From Mycobacterium conspicuum (GTDB lineage: Bacteria; Actinomycetota; Actinomycetes; Mycobacteriales; Mycobacteriaceae), in the NCBI RefSeq assembly GCF_010730195.1, contig NZ_AP022613.1:2480001-2544000 (forward strand): 64,000 nucleotides of DNA. The letters are read 5' to 3'. The notes below the pieces were generated by a model. It searched no databases. It worked only from the letters and a program-made list of their open reading frames with translations, and was not told the origin of the DNA. Shown here piece after piece: positions 25,825-33,054 of the stretch. The first letter of the stretch is position 1. Every line of letters starts with the position of its first letter. The translations under genes and the position numbers were made by a program.

Positions 25825-26378
25825 GACAGGTCGTCCAACGTCCGTCCGGACAGCACGGATTCGGGTTGGCTCTTCACGGGTTTGCGTCGCGCGTCGGCGC
25901 CCTCGTCCTTGCGTTTGACCAACAACCAGGTCTCCTGCTTGCCGCCCCGGATCCTGGTCAGCGCGTAGCCGCCGCGCAGCTTCTCGCCGTGCAAAACGAA
26001 CGAAAGGTGGCCGCGCGCAAGGCCCTCCGTCATCTCGCGATCCCCAGCGTTGGTGTAGCTGCCGCGGTCCCAGACGATGACGCCGCCGGCCCCGTACTCG
26101 CCGCGCGGTATAACCCCCTCGAATGTGGCGTATTCCAGCGGGTGATCCTCGGTGCGGCGCGCCATCCGCTTGTCCTTCGGGTTTGTCGACGGCCCCTTGG
26201 GCACCGCCCAGGACACCAGCACACCGTCGATCTCGAGACGGAAGTCGTAATGATCGCTGCGCGCCGCGTGGTGCTGGATGACGAAGCTCGGCCTGCCAGA
26301 GCGCTTTCGTCCCTTCCGCCCCGACGGCTCCGGGCTGCGCCCGGAAGGTCGTTTGCGCCGGTACTCGCTCAAGGACAT
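25821..26378 (-). CDS. LigD-type 3'-phosphoesterase (PE domain protein)
   Basis: A 185-residue stand-alone PE domain. Metal-site residues are visible in FVIQHHAARSDHYDFRLE (His, His, Asp, Arg) and in DHPLEYATFEGVIPRGEYG (His, Glu). The enzyme trims 3'-phosphates and 3'-ribonucleotides so the ligase can act. ATG 26378 is first in the operon; the order PE, LIG, POL equals the domain order of Pseudomonas LigD. The 66-bp gap to the divergent DUF2889 gene must hold the promoter. No Ku gene is in the window. Confidence 0.92.
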   Translation of the reverse strand: MSLSEYRRKRPSGRSPEPSGRKGRKRSGRPSFVIQHHAARSDHYDFRLEIDGVLVSWAVPKGPSTNPKDKRMARRTEDHPLEYATFEGVIPRGEYGAGGVIVWDRGSYTNAGDREMTEGLARGHLSFVLHGEKLRGGYALTRIRGGKQETWLLVKRKDEGADARRKPVKSQPESVLSGRTLDDLS

Positions 26379-26444
26379 ACCCAACCAAGTACCCGCGCCC
26401 TCGGCCCGAAAACCGACGACGTAGGCACCGGGTACCGTCGGTGC

Positions 26445-27428
26445 ATGCCGTTCGTCACCGACATCCTCGGACCGCGGCAGCCCGTCGTCGACCCGGCGCC
26501 GCCGCTGGTGGCGGGGCGGCTGCGGCGCACGAGCACCATCGACACGCATCCGGGCGGGCCGGGGGAGTCGCTGGTGGACCTCCGGGCGCGCGACGCGTCC
26601 GCGACGGGAACGGGCGACGTCGAGGTGCTCGGCGAGGTCCGCGTCGGTGCGCGGCTGGTCAATTTCGTCATCGACGACCTGTGGTGCACACCGCCGGCCA
26701 GCGGTCTGGATGCGCTGCGGGGCGCTCGCGTCGGTGCGGGTTTCCGGTCGAAGATCGCCGCGCTGTTGCCCGACGAAGTCCGGCGGGCGAGCCTGCTTCA
26801 CCTGTTGCTCGACGATTGGGTCGGCGCCGCGCTGGTATCGGGATACGGCTTGCAGCACACGGCAATCACGCTCGGCGTCGAGCAGAAGATGCCGGCGGGC
26901 GTCGCGGACCGGATGGCCGGAATCTGCGCGGGTTTCGCGCCCGAGGCGTCGCTGGTGAACTATGCCCGGCGACACGATGTCGTCCCGACGGGCCGGGGAC
27001 CCGTGGCGCCGCCCCTGGACGGACTGCATGACGTCGACCCCCTTCGCGCACGTGGGATGCGCAGATTCCGGCGGCTCGACATGTGGCCGTCGGACGCCGA
27101 TTCGGTGGAGTTTGACGCCCATTTCCGCGACTCCCACATGGACGACGAGCTGGTCGAGACGATCGTGCACGAGTACACGGTGGCCGGCACCGTCGACACC
27201 TCGACGCGGACCATCGCGGCGGTGAGCGCCGAGGTGCGGGTGCTGCCGTGGCAGGAATGCCCCGGGGCCATCGGCAGCGCCGGGCGGGTGCGTGGCATGC
27301 CGCTCGGCGAGTTACGCCACCGCGTCCGAAGCGAATTCGTGGGCACCAGCACGTGCACGCATCTCAACGACACCCTGCGCGCGATCGCCGATTTGGACGC
27401 GCTGCTGGATCACTTCAGCGCCAGCTGA
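26445..27428 (+). CDS. DUF2889 family protein
   Basis: A 327-residue soluble protein. The N-terminal RRTSTIDTHPGG and the C-terminal block ECPGAIGSAGRVRGMPLGEL, followed by FVGTSTCTHLNDTLRAIADL, are the DUF2889 signature. No biochemical role is established; homologues are often near aromatic or thioester-related genes. It diverges from the split LigD operon and converges with the DUF402 gene, overlapping it by 14 bases. ATG 26445 is chosen because the earlier frame is antisense to the PE gene. Confidence 0.82.
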   Translation: MPFVTDILGPRQPVVDPAPPLVAGRLRRTSTIDTHPGGPGESLVDLRARDASATGTGDVEVLGEVRVGARLVNFVIDDLWCTPPASGLDALRGARVGAGFRSKIAALLPDEVRRASLLHLLLDDWVGAALVSGYGLQHTAITLGVEQKMPAGVADRMAGICAGFAPEASLVNYARRHDVVPTGRGPVAPPLDGLHDVDPLRARGMRRFRRLDMWPSDADSVEFDAHFRDSHMDDELVETIVHEYTVAGTVDTSTRTIAAVSAEVRVLPWQECPGAIGSAGRVRGMPLGELRHRVRSEFVGTSTCTHLNDTLRAIADLDALLDHFSAS

Positions 27429-27849
27429 GCTCCATGCCCAGGCCGGCCAGCCACCGCTGGAGGTCATAGCCGTGGCGGGCCAGGCCGTCGACGGCGGTGG
27501 TGGCCCGCAGCACCGCGCGCTCGGCGACGTCCGGGGTCAGCAGCCCGAGGCGCACGGCCTCCAAAAGCTCGTCGACGTCGGCCAGTGAGGCCGCCGACCC
27601 GGTGCGCACCTCGATGTCGAGGTAGTGATCTTCGGAGCGCCACGTCGCCGGGTCGGGCGTGTATTCGCCGACGTCGAGGTAGTAGTCGTAGTCGCGTTCG
27701 TGGCCCGGGTTGAAGTGAAAGACGGTGGCGCGCAAGCCCAACGACGGCAGCAGCCACGACTCGAGGTAATGAAACTGGGCACGGCCGGGAGTGGGCCGGG
27801 CTAGGTACAGCCCCCACGGCCGCACCGTGTATTCGTCGACGGCCCGCAC
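27415..27849 (-). CDS. DUF402 domain protein
   Basis: A 144-residue DUF402/FomD-like protein, corresponding by position and size to Rv1632c. Seen are RPWGLYLARPTPGRAQFHYLESWLLPSLG and the acidic metal/phosphate-binding pattern YYLDVGEYTP...WRSEDHYLDIEV (split here for clarity). FomD-type enzymes hydrolyse nucleoside diphosphates or their conjugates. The start is uncertain: GTG 27849 is the first normal start, yet the in-frame codons upstream to about 27912 read HPPKNETFDLVARTNTDPKG, which looks like genuine family sequence but has no ATG, GTG or TTG before a stop. Confidence 0.8.
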   Translation of the reverse strand: MRAVDEYTVRPWGLYLARPTPGRAQFHYLESWLLPSLGLRATVFHFNPGHERDYDYYLDVGEYTPDPATWRSEDHYLDIEVRTGSAASLADVDELLEAVRLGLLTPDVAERAVLRATTAVDGLARHGYDLQRWLAGLGMELSWR

Positions 27850-27949
27850 GATGCCCTTGGGATCGGTGTTGGTGCGGGCGACCAGATCGAACGTCTCGTT
27901 CTTCGGCGGATGGATGAGACGTCACTCTACCGGCGCGCGCTGAACGCGA

Positions 27950-28008
27950 TTGACTCTGCGCTGGCGGCGGGCCCTACTCGAACTTTGTCGCCAGGGACGC
28001 AGAGTCAA
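27950..28008. terminator. Long inverted repeat downstream of the FHA-ABC gene
   Basis: ttgactctgcg (27950-27960) and ctggcg (27961-27966) pair with cgccag (27989-27994) and cgcagagtcaa (27998-28008), a 17-bp stem with a three-base bulge. It spans the stop codon of the FHA-ABC transporter. Likely an intrinsic-type hairpin terminator or a dispersed palindromic repeat; no U-run. Confidence 0.5.
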
Positions 28009-30662
28009 CGCCGCAATCGGATTCGCCAGCGGACGAAGCAGGCGTAGAGCAACGACAACGCGGCCAGCATGGCCATGTCGAACGCCCAGATCTTCGCGGT
28101 GTGCTCCCAGAACCGGTCCTGCGGCAGCACCGAACCGGGCACCAGCGTGCGCACGTCGACCGTCGACGCCGCCGCGGCATACCCCCAGCGGGTCGGCATC
28201 CCAAACGACAGCTGGTCGAGCCCGAGCCGGCCGGTCACCGGCACCATCCCGCCGCACAGCACCAGCTGCGCCATCACCGCCACCACGAACAACGGCATGA
28301 CCTGCTCGGTCGAGCGGACCACCGACGAGATCGCCAGCCCGAGGATCGCCGAGGCCACGCACGTCGCGGCGACCGTGCTGAACAGCTCGACGGTCGCCAA
28401 GGCGGTGCCATGGCCCATCACCACCGGCCCGCGGGTCGGGGCGCCCTTGCCTGCCACCACGATCGCGGTGATGACCGCCGCCTGCAGGATGGCGAAGCCG
28501 CAGAACACGGCGGTCTTGGCCAGCAGATAGGCGCTGCCCGACAAGCCGACCGCCTGCTCGCGCCGAAAGATGGCGCGCTCGCCGACCAGGTCGCGGATCG
28601 TCAGCGCGATTCCCATGAACGCCGCGGCCGGCAGCAGCAGGCTGAGGATCTGCGCGGACTCGTCGGGCGTGCCGGCGCCCTGGGCGGGAATGTGAAATCC
28701 GCTGGAACCGGGCACGGTCAGCGACAGCGAACCGAGGACGAACGGCAACAGCGCCAGAAACACGAAATAGCCGCGATCGGCGACCACCAGCCGGACCTGC
28801 CGGCGCGCGATCGTCGAGATCTGACGCCGCAGACTGGTATGCACCGGCTTGCCCAGCTCGGCCGGCTCGGTCTCGGGCATCGCGCGGTTGCCCGGCGCCT
28901 GGTTCTGGGCCCGAAAGCGCCGGTTCGCCTCGTCGGGGTCGGCGCCGACCTTGGAGAAGATCTTGGCCCAGTTCGTGGTGCCCATCGCGTCGCCGATGTC
29001 GCCCGGCGGACCGCAGAACGCGGTCTTCCCGCCGGGCGCCACCAGCAGCAGTTGGTCGCAGATGTCCAGATACGACAACATGTGCGTGACCACGATCACC
29101 ACGCGCCCGGCGTCGGCCAGCTGGCGCAGCATCATCATGACCTGGTGATCCAGCGCGGGATCGAGGCCCGACGTGGGTTCGTCGAGGATCAGCAACGACG
29201 GCCCGGTCAGCAGTTCGAGCGCCACCGAGGCGCGCTTGCGCTGGCCGCCGGACAGCTTGTCCACCCGGGTGTCGGCGTGTTTGGTCAGATCGAGCTCGTC
29301 GAGCACCTGGGCGACCCGCTGCGTGCGGTCGGCCTTGCTGGTGTCGGGCGGCAACCGCAGTTCGGCGGCGTAGCCCAACGCCTGGTTCACCGTCAGCTGC
29401 CGGTGCACCACGTCGTCCTGCGGGACCATGCCAATCCTGCTGCGCAGCGACGCGTATTCGGCGTGCAGGTCGTGGCCCTCGAAGGTGACCGAGCCGGAAC
29501 TGGGCTGCGCGTAGCCGGCGATCAGCCGGGCCAGCGTGGTCTTGCCCGCCCCCGACCCGCCGATGATGGCGGTCAGCGTGCCGGGCCGGGCGATCAGCGA
29601 GATGTCGTCCAGTAGTTGTTTGCCGTTGTCGACGACGTACTTGACGCCGCGCACCTCCAGGCCGCCGGTGCGGGTCTCCGCCTCCTTGCGCGGGATCAGG
29701 GTGCTGTTGGTGAAGACCAGGTCGACGTTGCCGATCGTGACCACGTCGCCCTCGGACAGGATCGCCGAGCCGACCCGGGTGCCGTTCACGAACGTCCCGT
29801 TGACGCTGCGGTCGCGAATCTCGGTGCCCAGCGGTGTCAACGACAGCGTGGCGTGCTGGCGCGAGGCCAACACATCATCGACGACGATGTCGTTGTCCGC
29901 GGCGCGACCGACGGTGACGGTGCCGGCCCCGACCGTGGTCCCGCGGGTTCGCGGGGCGCCCGGCGAGCGCTGCGAGAGAAATTTCACGAACCTGGTCGCC
30001 AGGTTCGACACGTCGCCGGGTTTGGCGTCGACGACGGTGAACTCGGCCGGCGGCTTCGTGCTCGCAGGCGCCGGTCTGGCGTTGACGGTGGTCAGCTCTT
30101 CGCGCTTCGGCGCCGGCGGCGGTGTCACCTTGTGCTGGTAGGGGCGCGGCGGGCCGGGCGGTCCCGGCGGCCTGGGTGGTGCCGGGACGGGCCCGGTGCG
30201 CGCACGCCCGGGGCGCGGGGTCTGCTCCCTGGTCGGTCGCGGCGGCGGCGCGGGCCGCTGCGGGGGCTGCCCCCGCTCGGGATTCATCGGCCAGGCCAGG
30301 GTGGGTGGCCCGGAGTCTCGCACCGACCTCATCTGCGTGGGCCGGACGGTCGCCTGTTGGGACCCGATCTGGAAGGTCAACCTGGGTCCCTGCGGGTTGC
30401 CCACGTTGATGCTCTGCCCGTCGTGGATATCGATCACCGGCATCCGGTAGCCGTTGAGGTAGGTGCCGTTCAGCGAGTTGTCGATCGCCCGCCATCGGCC
30501 CTGATCGAAGCGCAGAAACAGGTGCGCGCGAGAGATCCGCGGGTCCGCGATGCGCAGGTCGGCGTACAGATCACGCCCGACGACCACCTCGTGGCCGGGG
30601 GCGAAAGACTGTTGGGCTCCGTCGTGCCGGATCGTCAGTACGGGCGCGGCAGGTCGACTCAC
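28005..30662 (-). CDS. FHA-domain ABC exporter (Rv1747-like)
   Basis: An 885-residue protein with two FHA phosphothreonine-binding domains (around residues 30-85, with ISRAHLFLRF, and 240-300, with SRQHA and NGTFVNG), joined by a Pro-rich linker. An ABC ATPase follows (Walker A GGSGAGKT, signature LSGGQRKRAS, Walker B LLILDEPTSG), then a six-helix ABC2 membrane domain. M. tuberculosis Rv1747 has this architecture, is bound and phosphorylated by PknF, and exports cell-envelope glycolipid precursors. GTG 30662 is chosen because the following SRPAAPVLTIRHDG aligns with that protein's start; the frame stays open to 30899. Confidence 0.93.
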   Translation of the reverse strand: MSRPAAPVLTIRHDGAQQSFAPGHEVVVGRDLYADLRIADPRISRAHLFLRFDQGRWRAIDNSLNGTYLNGYRMPVIDIHDGQSINVGNPQGPRLTFQIGSQQATVRPTQMRSVRDSGPPTLAWPMNPERGQPPQRPAPPPRPTREQTPRPGRARTGPVPAPPRPPGPPGPPRPYQHKVTPPPAPKREELTTVNARPAPASTKPPAEFTVVDAKPGDVSNLATRFVKFLSQRSPGAPRTRGTTVGAGTVTVGRAADNDIVVDDVLASRQHATLSLTPLGTEIRDRSVNGTFVNGTRVGSAILSEGDVVTIGNVDLVFTNSTLIPRKEAETRTGGLEVRGVKYVVDNGKQLLDDISLIARPGTLTAIIGGSGAGKTTLARLIAGYAQPSSGSVTFEGHDLHAEYASLRSRIGMVPQDDVVHRQLTVNQALGYAAELRLPPDTSKADRTQRVAQVLDELDLTKHADTRVDKLSGGQRKRASVALELLTGPSLLILDEPTSGLDPALDHQVMMMLRQLADAGRVVIVVTHMLSYLDICDQLLLVAPGGKTAFCGPPGDIGDAMGTTNWAKIFSKVGADPDEANRRFRAQNQAPGNRAMPETEPAELGKPVHTSLRRQISTIARRQVRLVVADRGYFVFLALLPFVLGSLSLTVPGSSGFHIPAQGAGTPDESAQILSLLLPAAAFMGIALTIRDLVGERAIFRREQAVGLSGSAYLLAKTAVFCGFAILQAAVITAIVVAGKGAPTRGPVVMGHGTALATVELFSTVAATCVASAILGLAISSVVRSTEQVMPLFVVAVMAQLVLCGGMVPVTGRLGLDQLSFGMPTRWGYAAAASTVDVRTLVPGSVLPQDRFWEHTAKIWAFDMAMLAALSLLYACFVRWRIRLRR

Positions 30663-31030
30663 TACCCCAGTATCGGTCCGCGGAACGGGTGCTCTCCATT
30701 GGACTCGCCTGTGACTTGGCTTTGTGTCAATTTCGGTCTCAATTTGGCCACTCATAGCTGTCTCATAGCCTGCGTTGGCCCGCCGCCCATGCGTCTCCGG
30801 CATGATTCGGACGGGATTGGTGTGAACAAAGTGAAATCCGGACGCCGATCCGGATCGGTCAACTACGTCCAAAGGCGGAGAAAGCGAGGGGGCAGTCACT
30901 GATGGACGAGATGAAACGGAGGGCTCGGCGCCCGGACGCCGGTCGGGGGCTGCTGAGCAACCCGTGGCTGGGTCGTCAGGCGGTGCGCGCGGGCTTTCAG
31001 TCTCTTCCTTCGGCGACCGTGAACCACTTC
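30663..31030. promoter_or_regulatory. Divergent spacer between FHA-ABC exporter and kinase
   Basis: About 370 bp without an assigned gene. Both flanking frames stay open into it (minus strand to 30899, plus strand from 30902), so either protein could be N-terminally longer; I regard these parts as non-coding because they do not resemble the families. It must contain both promoters. The part near 30720-30800 is less GC-rich. Confidence 0.4.
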
Positions 31031-32941
31031 ATGCGGCGCGTGCCGCCGGTCAACTCGAGTCCGCCGGCAAAAGCCCGCCGTGACGAGGCCAGCGGGTCGC
31101 GGCTCGCCAGCGGGGCGCCGTTTGCCGGCTACACCATCTTGCGGCCGCTCGGCGCCGGCGGCATGGCCGAGGTTTATCTGGCGTTGCATCCCAGGTTGCC
31201 GCGCCGCGACGTGATCAAGGTCCTCGCCGAGACGATCACCAAGGACGGCGAATTCCGCGACAGGTTCAACCGGGAAGCCGACCTGGCCGCCACGCTGTGG
31301 CATCCGCACATCGTCGGGGTCCACGACCGCGGCGAATTCAACGGCCAGCTGTGGATCTCGATGGACTATGTCGAGGGCACCGACGCCAGCCGGCTGATGA
31401 AGGAGCGCTACCCCGACGGCATGCCCGTCGACGAGGTGTGCGACATCGTGCGCGCCGTGGCGAGCGCGCTCGACTACGCGCACGACCGGGGGTTGCTGCA
31501 CCGCGACGTCAAACCCGCCAACATCCTGCTCACCCATCCCCAGGACGAGGAGCGCGGGGAACGCCGAATCCTGTTGGCGGACTTCGGGGTAGCCCGCCAC
31601 CTCGGCGACATCAGCGGCATCACCGAGACCAATGTCGCGGTGGGCACCGTCGCCTACGCCGCGCCGGAACAGTTGACGGGTTCCAACATCGATGGCCGCG
31701 CAGACCAATATGCGTTGGCCGCCACGGCATTTCATCTGTTGACCGGTTCACCGCCGTTCCAGCATGAGAACCCGATCGCGGTGATCAGCCAGCACCTGCA
31801 CGAGGACCCGCCCCGGCTCAGCGACTACCGTCCGGATCTGGCGTACCTCGACGACGTGTTCTTCACGGCGCTGGCCAAGGACCCGGGGGACAGGTTCGAG
31901 CGCTGCCGCGGTTTCGCGGCCGCGTTCGACGACGGCGACTCGATCGGCGACGTTCGCCTCAGCGTCAACATGGCCGAGTTGCGTTCTCCGCGAGGCATTT
32001 TGCGGGCGATGCGGCACAACGTGTCGCCACGGACCCGGTGGGCGACCGCGTTGGTCTGCGCGATGCTGATCGCGGTAGCGGCGACGTGGTCGCTGTTGTA
32101 TTCCTTCCAGCCCGACCCCGCCCCACCGAACCCGGCGCTCGCCTCCAGACCGTCGGCGCCGGCGCCCGTCGCCGGTCCGACCGGCAATCAGGGGCTCGAC
32201 GGTACCTATCAGTTGACCTACGACCAGACCAAGCGGACCGGCAACGGCGTCCAGATCCGCCACGACGGCCCCGCAACCGATTGGTGGGCCTTCCGCTCGG
32301 CGTGCACGCCCAACGGGTGTGCGGCCACCGGGACCCAGCTGGACGACACCAACCACCTGGTGGCCAACACCGCCGACGGCGGCCAGACCGACAGCCTGCG
32401 TTACGTCGGCGGCTACTGGCAGGGCGCCCCGCAGCAGGAGCGGGTCGGCTGCACCCAGCCCAACGGGCAGGTCACCGCCACCCAACAGGAGACGGTCGCG
32501 TGGTCGCTGGCGCCGCAGGCCGACGGCACGCTGCGCGGCACCGAGACCGAGACCGTGCTGTCGAACGAATGCGGCGCCCAGGGCGCGGTGGTGCGCACGC
32601 CCGTGGTGGCCACCCGAACCGGTGACGTGCCGGCCGGCGTGAAGTTGGCCGACCCCGCCGAGGTGGTCAATGCGACGACCGCGCCGGTGGCCCCGTCGCC
32701 GCCGGTGCTGGGCGCGTTGTGCAGCGATGTCGGCAAACTCGGCTACGACCCGACCAACAACGAGCAGGTCGTGTGCGAGGGCAACAGTTGGGCCAAGGCT
32801 CCGACGACGGCGGGAACGCACACCGCGGGCAGTTCGTGTGACCGGCCGGCCACGCCGGTGTTCGCCATGACCACCTCGAACGACGGCTACCTGCTGCAGT
32901 GCGACCCGGTCACCCGGCTGTGGACCCGCCCCGCGGGCTAA
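31031..32941 (+). CDS. Receptor-type Ser/Thr protein kinase
   Basis: A 636-residue kinase. The catalytic domain (about residues 30-290) has the glycine loop GAGGMAEVY, LLHRDVKPANILL, LLADFGVARHLG and the activation loop GTVAYAAPEQLTG. One transmembrane helix (WATALVCAMLIAVAATWSLL, about residue 335) precedes an exterior domain of about 270 residues with eight or more cysteines and repeated W/C motifs; I do not recognise that sensor. It diverges from the FHA-ABC exporter, and the pairing mirrors PknF-Rv1747, so the exporter's FHA domains are its likely targets. ATG 31031 is chosen; the frame is open back to 30902. Confidence 0.9.
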   Translation: MRRVPPVNSSPPAKARRDEASGSRLASGAPFAGYTILRPLGAGGMAEVYLALHPRLPRRDVIKVLAETITKDGEFRDRFNREADLAATLWHPHIVGVHDRGEFNGQLWISMDYVEGTDASRLMKERYPDGMPVDEVCDIVRAVASALDYAHDRGLLHRDVKPANILLTHPQDEERGERRILLADFGVARHLGDISGITETNVAVGTVAYAAPEQLTGSNIDGRADQYALAATAFHLLTGSPPFQHENPIAVISQHLHEDPPRLSDYRPDLAYLDDVFFTALAKDPGDRFERCRGFAAAFDDGDSIGDVRLSVNMAELRSPRGILRAMRHNVSPRTRWATALVCAMLIAVAATWSLLYSFQPDPAPPNPALASRPSAPAPVAGPTGNQGLDGTYQLTYDQTKRTGNGVQIRHDGPATDWWAFRSACTPNGCAATGTQLDDTNHLVANTADGGQTDSLRYVGGYWQGAPQQERVGCTQPNGQVTATQQETVAWSLAPQADGTLRGTETETVLSNECGAQGAVVRTPVVATRTGDVPAGVKLADPAEVVNATTAPVAPSPPVLGALCSDVGKLGYDPTNNEQVVCEGNSWAKAPTTAGTHTAGSSCDRPATPVFAMTTSNDGYLLQCDPVTRLWTRPAG

Positions 32942-32945
32942 CCTC

Positions 32946-33005
32946 GCGAGCGTGCGTGGTTGTACGGTGACACGCCGCGCGGCGTGGCATTCTGCGCACG
33001 CTCGC
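32946..33005. promoter_or_regulatory. Nested palindromes upstream of uvrB
   Basis: gcgagcgtgcg (32946-32956) and cgcacgctcgc (32995-33005) form an 11-bp inverted repeat enclosing a perfect 16-bp palindrome cacgccgcgcggcgtg (32971-32986). They lie right after the kinase stop and 50 bp before uvrB. They could terminate kinase transcription or be an operator; they do not match the mycobacterial LexA SOS box. Confidence 0.4.
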
Positions 33006-33054
33006 CGCGCTTGCGATCGCCACGTTGTCGGTACCCGCTATTACCCTGGTTGAC

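Noticed and set aside
25866..26444. N-terminal extension of the DUF2889 gene upstream of 26445
   Set aside because: Antisense to the phosphoesterase gene and without family resemblance.
32941..33054. LexA/SOS box upstream of uvrB
   Set aside because: No TCGAAC-N4-GTTCGA-like sequence; only unrelated palindromes are present.
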